Shown: piece after piece, positions 53,754 through 61,732 of the stretch
Numbering within the stretch: position 1 is the stretch's first letter
Layout: the number at the start of each line of letters is the position of its first letter
NCBI GenBank assembly: GCA_029260735.1
Contig: JAJDCR010000089.1
Location: 33,902 to 97,901 of the forward strand
Origin: Planctomycetota bacterium
GTDB lineage: Bacteria > Planctomycetota > Uabimicrobiia > Uabimicrobiales > Uabimicrobiaceae
DNA length: 64,000 nucleotides
Reading direction: 5' to 3'
Translations under genes and position numbers: made by a program
Notes under the pieces: generated by a model
What the model was told of the DNA's origin: nothing
Seen by the model: the letters and a program-made list of their open reading frames with translations, nothing else
Database searches by the model: none

Positions 53754-53987
53754 TACTGTTGAAATAAGAGTAGAGAAGGTATTCACTGCGGAGCAGTGGG
53801 GGAACGTAGCCAGGGGTTTTAACCCCTGGAAATAAGGAACGCAAAGAAACTGGTGCCGTAGGTACCTAGGAAATTACGTCCTGCGTACCTATTGTTTATT
53901 GCTCTTGTTCCGGGCATAAATGCCCTGGCTACGTCCCTCAGTCGCTATGCGACCATAAAATAAAAGAAATTTCTTATTTCAACAGTA
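53754..53987. mobile_element. MITE-like element with 15-bp terminal inverted repeats
   Basis: TACTGTTGAAATAAG (53754-53768) and its exact complement (53973-53987) bound a 234-bp non-coding element. Inside are nested palindromes: ACTGC-GGA-GCAGT, CCAGGGGTTTTAACCCCTGG, an ACGTAGCCAGGG/CCCTGGCTACGT pair, and GTCGCTATGCGAC. It carries no gene. The plan (exact ends, no coding capacity, strong internal pairing) is that of a miniature inverted-repeat element; I did not identify target-site duplications. Confidence 0.65.
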
Positions 53988-54009
53988 GTCGGGCAAAGTC
54001 CCCCTCAAT

Positions 54010-56079
54010 CTACCAACTCATCATTTCCTCCCCAAATTCTTCCATGTCCCGAAACAACCTTCCCAATTCCTCTGGAAGAATTAAGAGATCACTTTGCAAA
54101 TATTTCATCACTTGGAGATTCCAATGAATAACCTCATCATAAGGGACATAGTTTAGACCAAAGGTTCCCTCTAAATGAATTGAGTCAGAGTAAATTTTTA
54201 GGGTTAAGGGAAGACCTTCTTCCCAGTCGGGAATATGATAAAATTCTCGTATGAAAAAGCTTAAGTCTAAAAATTCATCTGTATGAATTTGCAAAAACTG
54301 TTCGTTTTGTTCTTCGTCTTGAAGTAGATTTATTTCAAACGGTCCTTGTAGATTTTCTCGGAAAAATTTTTCTAAGTCGGCTAGATTCTTTATATTAGGA
54401 ATACCTACTACCTGGCCAAAATAGTCTAAAAGAGAAAAGACAGGGGTTGTTACTTTAATTCTAGGAGTAATAACAGAGAAGTTATCTAGACCTCTTTGAA
54501 TTTTAATCTGAGCCGCTAAACTAGTGGGGGAATTAGGAGACCATCCTGAGTGAGGAATACTTAACCCAATTAGCAAAGCAATTGTATCTTGCTCTAGATT
54601 TGTATTTTCTTTGTCGTAGGATAGCGATAGTTTTACCTTACTATCGGAAGACGCTAAGTGTTGAAGAATTCTCTCAATACCAGCATTTACCTTATCAATA
54701 TCTATTTCATTTTGGCCTGTGATTTGGTTGATCGACTTTTGGGCTATTGCTCGCAGTTCTTCATTCTCTGATTCAAGTAGAGTTTCTAAAGCAGCAATCG
54801 CCCCGAGGGCTTTTTTGTTCATATTCCCTAAAGCTTGGGCAGCAAACCACTGTGTTTGTAAATCTTCCTTGGCCAGAAGTTGGATAAGACTAGGTATGGC
54901 AGCAAAAGCTTTTTCTTTTTGTAACCCCAAAGCCCATATAGCCCAAAAAGATGTACTTTTCTCCAGTGCCAAAGAAGCTGCTTCTATTTGACTAAGAGCT
55001 TCTGCTGCCATTAATTGGATGTCTATATCCTCATGATTTAAAGCTGCCATTAGGGGATGAATGGTCGAAACAGATTTTAGTTCTAGGAGAATTCGGATTG
55101 CACTGCGGGCAGTTTTTCGATCTTTGCTTTCTAAAGCATTTATAGTCGCTGGTACAGCAGGTTCTCCTATCTCCTCTAAAAGAGCCGCAGCCGAATATCT
55201 GATCCCAACGTTACTATGACTTAAGCAATGAGCAATATCGAAGGCAACAAGAGCAGCTTCTCCAGCAAAGGTTCTAATTAAAGCCATTGTTTTTTTGACG
55301 ATTCTTTCTTCTGGGCTTCGCAGAAGATTTCCTAAATAGGGTAAAGTCTTTGGTCCTATTTTTTGGATGGTCTTAGCAGCAGCGTTGCTAATTTTTTCAT
55401 CTTCGTCTTTTAGGTAAATAATTAAGTCCGGTAGAGCAATAATTGCACTTTCTTTAAACTGAGCAATTATCTCAATAGCACTCGCTCTTATTTGGGGGTC
55501 TTTTGCTTGAAGAGCTTCCATTATTTGAGGAAGATTCTTATCGGAGAGCTTTTGAGTTAATTGACTTGAGTAGTAGCGAATAGAAAAATTTTCATCGTTT
55601 AGGGTGCGGAATAATGTTTTTATTGGCACCTCATTGACTTTGAGTTGGGCAAGAGCGGCGAAGGCAGCAACTTTGACAGAGCTATTTGTTTCGTTTAAGC
55701 AGTCAAGCAAAGTTGGTATAACCTCAGGAGTCCCTATTTTTTGTAATGCCCAAATGGTGGCGATTTTGACCGGAGGACTACTTGTTTTTACCAAAGGAAT
55801 AAGATGCAAAGCAGCCTCTGGGGCTTTCATTTCGCCTAAGATTTTTATAACTCCTTGCCGAAGAGTGTTGCTTTCGGCGCTTAAAGCAGCGAGTAAAAGG
55901 GGGAGTGCTTCTTCTCCTCTCGCAATTAAAGTTTGCTCTGCTTGGAGCCGCTCTGGGACTTGCCGGCTTTTGAGCTGCTCGATAAGCTCTGTCGTGCTGG
56001 AAATTTTAACATCCTGGGCCAGAACAAGGGAATTGAAAAGTGCAAGCCCTAAGATGAGTATGAGAATATTTTTTTTCAT
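54010..56079 (-). CDS. Secreted HEAT-repeat protein
   Basis: A 689-residue exported protein. Signal peptide (MKKNILILILGLALFNSLVLA), then about twelve HEAT repeats (residues ~40-450; patterns such as LIPLVKTSSPPVKIATIWALQKIG and AIRILLEL), giving a long alpha solenoid for protein binding. The last ~230 residues (~455-689) form a separate domain without repeats. It is the third gene of an operon with the VWA protein and the 777-residue protein; the gap to the VWA gene is 10 bp, indicating tight coupling. Binding partner probably one of those two. Confidence 0.82.
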   Translation of the reverse strand: MKKNILILILGLALFNSLVLAQDVKISSTTELIEQLKSRQVPERLQAEQTLIARGEEALPLLLAALSAESNTLRQGVIKILGEMKAPEAALHLIPLVKTSSPPVKIATIWALQKIGTPEVIPTLLDCLNETNSSVKVAAFAALAQLKVNEVPIKTLFRTLNDENFSIRYYSSQLTQKLSDKNLPQIMEALQAKDPQIRASAIEIIAQFKESAIIALPDLIIYLKDEDEKISNAAAKTIQKIGPKTLPYLGNLLRSPEERIVKKTMALIRTFAGEAALVAFDIAHCLSHSNVGIRYSAAALLEEIGEPAVPATINALESKDRKTARSAIRILLELKSVSTIHPLMAALNHEDIDIQLMAAEALSQIEAASLALEKSTSFWAIWALGLQKEKAFAAIPSLIQLLAKEDLQTQWFAAQALGNMNKKALGAIAALETLLESENEELRAIAQKSINQITGQNEIDIDKVNAGIERILQHLASSDSKVKLSLSYDKENTNLEQDTIALLIGLSIPHSGWSPNSPTSLAAQIKIQRGLDNFSVITPRIKVTTPVFSLLDYFGQVVGIPNIKNLADLEKFFRENLQGPFEINLLQDEEQNEQFLQIHTDEFLDLSFFIREFYHIPDWEEGLPLTLKIYSDSIHLEGTFGLNYVPYDEVIHWNLQVMKYLQSDLLILPEELGRLFRDMEEFGEEMMSW

Positions 56080-56089
56080 GGGAAGCCCT

Positions 56090-57196
56090 TTATTTATTTA
56101 AGTCGTATGACTTCAGTTGTTTTTCGAGAGCTTTAACCATCGCCGCTTTTAGAGTATCTTTTTTCGAACTCGGTTGTTGCTTTTGTAAATACTCTTGTCG
56201 TTCTTGGTATAGCTTTACGATTTCCTGGCAAATCTCTTCTCGTTTATTTTTGTTTTGAGTAAGGAACTCCTTTATCTCAAATGTTGTCATGCTTTGGAGG
56301 TTTTCGGGTAGGTCTTCAGAAGATAGTTTTTCTAAGATGCTTTTTTCCTCGTCCCAAGCATCAGCAAGATCCCAGGAAGTATTGCGATAGTAGGGAGAGC
56401 ATTTAAAAACCGCTCGCTGAATATAGCCTTCTGCCGATGCTCTTTGGGCATTTTGATCTTCTTGTAACTGGCGTTGTTGCCTGCTATTTCCATCTTTCCC
56501 ATAAGGAATATAGGTTTGATTTAATTGAGCGTTAAGTTTTATGATCTGGTCATCCTGAGGAGAGGACATCTCTATGCTTTTCTCATCTTGGTTAATAACT
56601 GTGTAGCTACCATTGGCAATCCAGGCTCCTTGGTTCCAATATCCCCCGACTCCTCCTTCATATGTACCGCAGTGAATCGTATGAACAACGATTCCATTTG
56701 AAAGAGCTTTTAAGCTCGCTTCCTTAAAGTCTATTTTTCCTTGATCAAAGGGTTCATTACCAGCAATAAAAATCATTTTGTAGTCGCTATACAAATTACT
56801 CCACGCGAGTTGTTCGATCGAGGAATCGATGGCCCAAGCACAATATTCTTGCCCTCCATTTGTGGTCAAAGAAAAGAGGGCTTCGGAAACTCGGTCGATA
56901 TCATTAGTAAAAGGGACCACCATACGAATGTACCCTTCTTTTTCACTTAGAGAAGAATTTCCGTACTCGTAGAGAGCAAGTTGAAATTCAGCTAACCTAT
57001 CTTTTTCTCGCAGAGATAGCTCATTAACAATTCCCCAAAGTTGGGTTTTAGCTTGTTGAATGAGACCATCCATACTGTTACTGGTGTCAAGTAAGATGGC
57101 CATCTGCATGATGGGCTTTTCTTCAAGGGAACTAATGGATGGTAAAAAGAATAGGACAACTAGGCAGATAATGAGCCATTTATATTTCTGTGTCAC
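56090..57196 (-). CDS. Secreted VWA-domain protein
   Basis: A 368-residue protein with a signal peptide/anchor (residues ~6-22) and a von Willebrand factor A domain (~30-210). The MIDAS motif is DTSNSM (residues ~37-42), with a conserved TNGG and FIAGNEPFDQG further on. The C-terminal third is coiled and charged. VWA domains bind metal-dependently to other proteins. The start is GTG 57196, supported by AGGAAG 4-5 nt upstream; there is no alternative ATG close by. Middle gene of the operon with 12- and 10-bp gaps. Confidence 0.82.
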   Translation of the reverse strand: MTQKYKWLIICLVVLFFLPSISSLEEKPIMQMAILLDTSNSMDGLIQQAKTQLWGIVNELSLREKDRLAEFQLALYEYGNSSLSEKEGYIRMVVPFTNDIDRVSEALFSLTTNGGQEYCAWAIDSSIEQLAWSNLYSDYKMIFIAGNEPFDQGKIDFKEASLKALSNGIVVHTIHCGTYEGGVGGYWNQGAWIANGSYTVINQDEKSIEMSSPQDDQIIKLNAQLNQTYIPYGKDGNSRQQRQLQEDQNAQRASAEGYIQRAVFKCSPYYRNTSWDLADAWDEEKSILEKLSSEDLPENLQSMTTFEIKEFLTQNKNKREEICQEIVKLYQERQEYLQKQQPSSKKDTLKAAMVKALEKQLKSYDLNK

Positions 57197-57208
57197 TGTA
57201 CTTCCTCT

Positions 57209-59542
57209 CTATTTGCGATCTAGTGTAATTTTTGTTCTTAGGCCATAAGGATGAAATGTGACCGAAACAACGATGCGAGAAATTTCATCTAAGAGATCTG
57301 TTATTTTATCTTGAGATGGCTCTAAGTTTTTTTTCTCAAAGGGGTTATCCTCCAGAGAAGAAGTCCATTTTTTTAGAAGAGGGCCCCAACTATCAGGGTA
57401 GATACTCAAGGCAACATGAGCAGAGAGAGTTTCTTTTACTTTACTTTGGCGAAAACCTTCCTCAAGCATGGATAACTTCGTTGTGAAGTAGATTTTTTCA
57501 TCTATCCGCTGCCAAAAAAGCCTTCCCCATATAGTCGGCAAATTTTGAAAAACAGGAAAAACAGCTCCCAGTTTTGCTTTTAAATAGTGAACCACCTGAG
57601 GAGATTTTAATTTTAATGTGGCAAAAGAAAAACTGTCGTTGTTGTTCAGGATTGAGAGAAAACTATCTGCTTTATCTAAAAAAACATCGACAGTAGGAGC
57701 ATTTTTTACGGGAAGAGAAAGTTCAACAGAACCATCAAAAAAAACCTGAGCGACAAAGTTTGCTAGAATCGTAAACGGTTCAACAGCCTCTTTCGTTTGG
57801 TTTACCACGCCGTTTAAGGAATCGACCCACTCTAGAGGAAATGATCCCGCATCATCATAAAACTGTAAAGTAAGATGATCTCCTAAACCTTGAGAAAGGA
57901 ACTCCTCCAGTTTTTCACTAAACAAAATTTGGGGATTATTTTTCGCCTGTTCAAGCAATTCTTTTTTATTAAACGATGTCGAAATCTTAAACAGGCTATG
58001 CCCATTGTCCGGAGAGATATCTAAGTGCTGAGGTTTGCCAAGTACACTCTCGTAACCTGAAAAAGTATCCCGTAAGGGCAAGGCAACACTTTCCCATTGG
58101 TATTGGTCATCTGTAAGCTTTAAACGAATGGCGAGAGAAGAGAAAGGAGGAACAAAGTTTTTGCTAAACAGATTATAAGCATAGGCTTCTTCTCCCATCA
58201 CTTGGGTGAGTGGAAGTTCTAAGCAAGGAGTCAAAAAATCGGCGTGGCCATGATGCGAACAAGTTCCTCTGGCTTCATCGTCCAAAGTATCATCCAAAGT
58301 ATCGTCCAAAGCATAAACACCACCGCTGGGGCAAACAAGTTGTCCTTGGTTAAAACTCCCTGGAGTGCATTTTTGTTCACTCAGCTCAGCAATCGAGAGA
58401 GGAGCTTTTTTCGATTCGCCTTGGAACATTCTTGCCCCATGGTCAATCATCTTCAAGTGATTATAGCAAACCACCCGGTGACGTTCGGTAAGCTTCAGTT
58501 GAGGACTATGTAAATGGTGCATAAAGGAAGAAGATAAATAAGCAAAGGCTTCTTCTTTCGAAAAATCTTCAAACTGCGAGCGAGCAAAAGCATATTCTTT
58601 GCTTTCTCCCAGGTTACTCACTTTATTTCCTTCAAGGTCCTGTCCTTGGATCGCTCTTATAGTTTTGAACAAAGCTTCTTCGGAGTTGCTTCGTATATGT
58701 AAGCCTGGAAACGGGTAAGCAGAAAATACACTGACCTCTCGACTGGGAGTTTGGCAATACTTATAAGATATGCCTAAGTACTCTTTTTTTCCACTTTCGG
58801 CTTCGGCGAGAAGAGTTGCTTTACGAAACTGTTGGGACATTTGTTGCCGAAACAAAAAATCTAGGCTGGCTTTATATTCAAACAGGAGAGTAACATCACT
58901 ACCTTCTCGGACAAAGGTATCGCTTCCTGTAATCGCCATTTGTGTAATAACTTTGTTGTAAATAGGGCGAAGCTCTGGGTTATAGCTAACCGCTAATTGC
59001 TCTTCGAGCTTTTCTTGACTATTCAAAAATCCCGCTCTTAAGATTAAAGGTTTCTCTACATTCTTTAGTAAGTCAAGAGCTTGAGAAAATGAGTTAAAGG
59101 AGCGAAATTGGACAAAGTAATGTTCTAGCGGAATATACTTACTTAAATCTCCCGACTGCGACTTTGCCTCTCCTGTCCATTCGCTAAAGGCTCCTGGAGG
59201 AATCTCAGGAGCTTTTAGTCCTGTAATATCAACCCAGTCGTCTTTTTTTGAAGAAACAACATGAGAATTAAAATAGACTGTTCGTTGTAAAATTTTTTGC
59301 ATATCTTTTGCACTAGTGAAGTCGTCAAATAAATTGACAATAGGCATCGGATACTTTGCCATAACTTCGGCCGTTTTTTTCTCTCGCTTAGCCATTTGCC
59401 AAACAACGTATTCTAAATAAGAATCCTCGGGAGAGCTTTCTAAGTCAGCAAGAGCTTTCTCTAAAGTAAGACCTTCCTGAGCAACACCTACTGTTGTTAG
59501 AAAAAAACTCAACGAAATCAAAATAAGCAATAGTTTGCTCAT
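57209..59542 (-). CDS. Exported protein of unknown function with pseudopilin-like zinc-knuckle motif
   Basis: A 777-residue exported protein with signal peptide MSKLLLILISLSFFLTTVGVA. The body has no domain I recognise. A segment reads LVCPSGGVYAL...CSHHGH, a CP-GG-Y...CS-HGH pattern that I associate with the ends of type II secretion pseudopilin-like and related proteins in PVC bacteria. Within it is an LDDT repeat from a 12-bp tandem DNA repeat. ATG 59542 is used because GAAAGGAAA is upstream; the frame opens at 59566. It is the first gene of the operon and lies beside the repeat locus at 59.68 kb. Confidence 0.65.
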   Translation of the reverse strand: MSKLLLILISLSFFLTTVGVAQEGLTLEKALADLESSPEDSYLEYVVWQMAKREKKTAEVMAKYPMPIVNLFDDFTSAKDMQKILQRTVYFNSHVVSSKKDDWVDITGLKAPEIPPGAFSEWTGEAKSQSGDLSKYIPLEHYFVQFRSFNSFSQALDLLKNVEKPLILRAGFLNSQEKLEEQLAVSYNPELRPIYNKVITQMAITGSDTFVREGSDVTLLFEYKASLDFLFRQQMSQQFRKATLLAEAESGKKEYLGISYKYCQTPSREVSVFSAYPFPGLHIRSNSEEALFKTIRAIQGQDLEGNKVSNLGESKEYAFARSQFEDFSKEEAFAYLSSSFMHHLHSPQLKLTERHRVVCYNHLKMIDHGARMFQGESKKAPLSIAELSEQKCTPGSFNQGQLVCPSGGVYALDDTLDDTLDDEARGTCSHHGHADFLTPCLELPLTQVMGEEAYAYNLFSKNFVPPFSSLAIRLKLTDDQYQWESVALPLRDTFSGYESVLGKPQHLDISPDNGHSLFKISTSFNKKELLEQAKNNPQILFSEKLEEFLSQGLGDHLTLQFYDDAGSFPLEWVDSLNGVVNQTKEAVEPFTILANFVAQVFFDGSVELSLPVKNAPTVDVFLDKADSFLSILNNNDSFSFATLKLKSPQVVHYLKAKLGAVFPVFQNLPTIWGRLFWQRIDEKIYFTTKLSMLEEGFRQSKVKETLSAHVALSIYPDSWGPLLKKWTSSLEDNPFEKKNLEPSQDKITDLLDEISRIVVSVTFHPYGLRTKITLDRK
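58278..58313 (-). repeat. 12-bp tandem repeat, three copies, in coding sequence
   Basis: Units of 12 bp (TCRTCCAAAGYA) at 58278-58289, 58290-58301 and 58302-58313 encode LDDT repeats in the exported 777-residue protein. A slippage product inside the CS-HGH region. Confidence 0.7.
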
Positions 59543-59678
59543 ACATTTCCTTTCTTGATAGACCACGGGAAAGAGTTAAGAATGTTTAGAGTGATAAAGT
59601 AGTAAATAAGTTCCCACTTTTTAGGATTTTTTTTTTTATTTTAGAATAGGGGAGAATTTAGGAGAGATTTGTGCCCCT

Positions 59679-59810
59679 GGAGAATTGGTTTCTTCTTTGC
59701 GTTGTCCGCAGGGAGAATTGGTTTCTTCTTGCGTTGTCCGCGAGAAGGATTGTTTTCTCTTGGCGTTATCCGCGGGAAGGATTGGTTTCTCTTGGCGTTG
59801 TATTCTCAGG
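59679..59810 (+). repeat. Array of ~32-bp imperfect repeats, plus orientation
   Basis: Four units at 59679-59711, 59712-59743, 59744-59775 and 59776-59810 share the layout GGAGAATTGGTTTCT...GCGTTGTCCGCG. More units occur at ~59870-59995. There is no spacer of unique sequence between them, so this is not a CRISPR. Confidence 0.75.
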
Positions 59811-59957
59811 GCGTTGCCCTGAGCTGGGTTGTGTCGTTCTTTCAGAACTCTACGTTGGGTTATTATTTTCTCTGAGCGTTGTCCGCGAGGCGTTGTTTTT
59901 TCTCGGCGTTATGTGCGTTGTGCGCGAGAAGGATTGTTTTCTCTTGGCGTTATCCGC
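59809..59957 (+). repeat. ~147-bp duplicated block, copy 1
   Basis: This block starts with GGGCGTTGCCCTGAGC and ends GGCGTTATCCGC. It recurs at 60295-60443, 486 bp downstream, with about three mismatches. The first part contains the palindrome CAGGGCGTTGCCCTG, and the last part consists of the ~32-bp units. Confidence 0.85.
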
Positions 59958-60122
59958 AGGGAGAATTGGTTTCTCTTGGCGTTGTATTCTCAGGGCGTTG
60001 CCCCATATGTGTCAACCTAAGCCGTAAGTTGTTGTATTTTCTTTGCCGGAGAGCGTTGCATACTATAACCAGGGGGTTTAACCTCATGGTTATAATTAAA
60101 GAATAGCGCTTTAGTTGTTCTT

Positions 60123-60258
60123 CGTAGCCGTAGCCGTGATCGTAGTCGTCGCCGTGACCGTTACCGTGCCCGTGACCGATTTTAATCTCGGTCACGGTAA
60201 CACGGTGACGATCGTGATCACGATCACGATTACGGTGACGACTACGATCACGACTACA
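60123..60258. repeat. Hexanucleotide microsatellite arranged as a palindrome
   Basis: About ten hexamers of the type YCGTRR (CCGTAG, CCGTGA, CCGTTA) in the left half (60123-60180) face about twelve complementary hexamers (CGRTNA) in the right half (60184-60257), with a short TTTA centre. The two halves can pair over most of their length, though imperfectly. It is much more GC-rich than its surroundings. Confidence 0.75.
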
Positions 60259-60294
60259 GTTTTCAAGGACTTGCGGCTTAAGTTGACAGTTATG

Positions 60295-60443
60295 GGGCGT
60301 TGCCCTGAGCTGGGTTGTGTCGTTCTTTCAGAACTCTACGTTGGGTTATTATTTTCTCTGAGCGTTGTCCGCGAGGCGTTGTTTTTTCTCGGCGTTATGT
60401 GCCTTGTCCGCGAGAAGGATTGTTTTCTCTTGGCATTATCCGC
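60295..60443 (+). repeat. ~147-bp duplicated block, copy 2
   Basis: Second copy of 59809-59957, about 98% identical (differences in GTGCGTTGTGCG/GTGCCTTGTCCG and one base near the end). The hexanucleotide palindrome lies between the two copies. Confidence 0.85.
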
Positions 60444-60590
60444 GGGGGAAATTGATTTCTCTGGGCATTGTCCGCAGAGGTTTGGTTTCTCTGGTGTGCG
60501 CGGAAGATTTCATCCAGGTGTTATCCGCGGAGAAAATTGTTTTCTCTTGCATTGTGCGCGGGGAATTGGTTTCTCTTAGAAAGTATAGTG
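60444..60590 (+). repeat. Degenerate array of ~32-bp repeats, plus orientation
   Basis: More units follow copy 2 in the same orientation but are less regular (AAATTGATTTCTCTGGGCATTGTCCGC, given by its pattern; one unit is expanded with TTCATCCAGGTGTTATCC). Confidence 0.6.
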
Positions 60591-60640
60591 CTAAGAAGTG
60601 GAGAAATATGGGGTAACTTTTTTGACTTGGAAAATAAAGA

Positions 60641-60707
60641 ACCCAACGCAGAGTTCTGAAAGAACGACACAACCCAGCTCAGGGCAACGCCCTGAGAATA
60701 CAACGCC
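60641..60707 (-). repeat. Inverted copy of part of the duplicated block
   Basis: This 67-bp stretch is the reverse complement of 59794-59860 with one mismatch. It is the start of the part of the locus in which all repeats face the other way. Confidence 0.8.
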
Positions 60708-60880
60708 TGGAAAAAACAATCCTTCCCACGAACAACGCCAGAAAAAATAATTCATTGTGCGCTACGCCAGAAAAAACAATCCTTTCCGCGAACAACGCCA
60801 GAAAAAATAATTCATTGCACGCGCTACGCCAGAGAAAATAATTCATTACACGTATTACGCCAGAGAAAATAATTCATTCC
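60708..60880 (-). repeat. Tandem ~31-bp repeats, minus orientation
   Basis: About five units with spacing ~31 bp, each of the form ACGCCAGAAAAAATAATTCATT followed by a variable GC-rich end; the unit is shown here by its core ACGCCAGARAAAA. They are the reverse-strand counterpart of the plus-orientation units and run up to the end of the PEP-CTERM gene. Confidence 0.75.
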
Positions 60881-61579
60881 CTACTTCCACTGACCAAATC
60901 GACCACCCAAAAAGAGAAAAGCCCCTAAGATTAATAGCCAGCTACTGGGCTCTGGGACGGAGGAAACTTGAGAGAAAACAAGGTTATCAATCGTAGCAGA
61001 GTTCGACCTTAAAGTTCCTCCCTCAAAAAACTCAAAGCTCAAAGCAACGGTTTGTCCTGCGTTTATAGAATTTAGATCCAATGTGAAATCATTAGCTTCT
61101 GGGCCACTATCGTGAATAAGTGTTCTTGGTCCGGCATCGACTTCAGCAAAAACCTTTATTTGCATAGAGGAGTTTCCATTACTTGAAAAATCTATGCTAT
61201 TCAACTGCACTTGATTTCCTAAGTCGGCGGTAAAGACAATCGCTTCGGGAGGAGTTCCTGTGACTACTCCAGAAGCACCACCATCTCCTACTTGCTCGTT
61301 GGGGGTAAAAAAAGCAAAGCCCGAGAAAGTCAACCAATGGTCTTGGAATTGTCCTGGAAAATCATCTCGAAACCCCCAAAATAGACTAACATTGGGAGTA
61401 TCTCCAATTCGACTCCCAAAGGTTTCGTCTAAGTTACTTTCGTTAGGATCTCTAGGAGAAGTCCCTTCAAATAGGGTACCCGGCAACAAACGGTCAGTTC
61501 CTAATCCTTCGAAGTCTATAACGGTCGCAGATACAAAATTACTCAGAACAAACATAACTAAGACAATATATTTCATCAT
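60881..61579 (-). CDS. PEP-CTERM sorting domain protein
   Basis: A 232-residue exported protein. Signal peptide MMKYIVLVMFVLSNFVSA, then a beta-rich body (VIDFEGLGTDRLLPG, FSGFAFFTP, DLNSINAGQTVALSFEF) without a named domain. The tail VPEPSSWLLILGAFLFLGG ending in a basic stretch is the PEP-CTERM signal. GGGGAAAA lies upstream of ATG 61579. Its stop codon directly adjoins the repeat locus. Confidence 0.8.
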   Translation of the reverse strand: MMKYIVLVMFVLSNFVSATVIDFEGLGTDRLLPGTLFEGTSPRDPNESNLDETFGSRIGDTPNVSLFWGFRDDFPGQFQDHWLTFSGFAFFTPNEQVGDGGASGVVTGTPPEAIVFTADLGNQVQLNSIDFSSNGNSSMQIKVFAEVDAGPRTLIHDSGPEANDFTLDLNSINAGQTVALSFEFFEGGTLRSNSATIDNLVFSQVSSVPEPSSWLLILGAFLFLGGRFGQWK

Positions 61580-61732
61580 AACTTTTCCCCATAGTTATTA
61601 AGTCTAAATTTCTACAGCAATCAAATAAGATTACATATATTCTAACGTAATTCTCCCTTTTTTTCACATATAATAAAAAAAACTCTTACAAACCTTTAAA
61701 CAGAACAAAAAATCAACCCTCTATCTTCTTGA

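Larger units (their letters stand above)
59543..60880. other. 1.3-kb non-coding repeat locus
   Basis: No gene is credible here. The many short open frames (with residues such as ENWFLLALSARR) are translations of repeats. From about 59679 on, ~32-bp imperfect units alternate with larger duplications and a hexanucleotide palindrome; details are given in separate entries. The locus ends directly at the stop codon of the PEP-CTERM gene (60881). Confidence 0.7.

Noticed and set aside
59669..60703. Several short ORFs (60-150 residues) on both strands in the repeat locus
   Set aside because: Their translations are direct read-throughs of the DNA repeats (ENWFLLALSARR-like or alternating Val/Thr), lack ribosome sites and overlap each other in opposite frames.
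59679..60880. CRISPR array
   Set aside because: The ~32-bp units follow each other without unique spacers, vary in sequence, and switch orientation within the locus; no cas gene is nearby.
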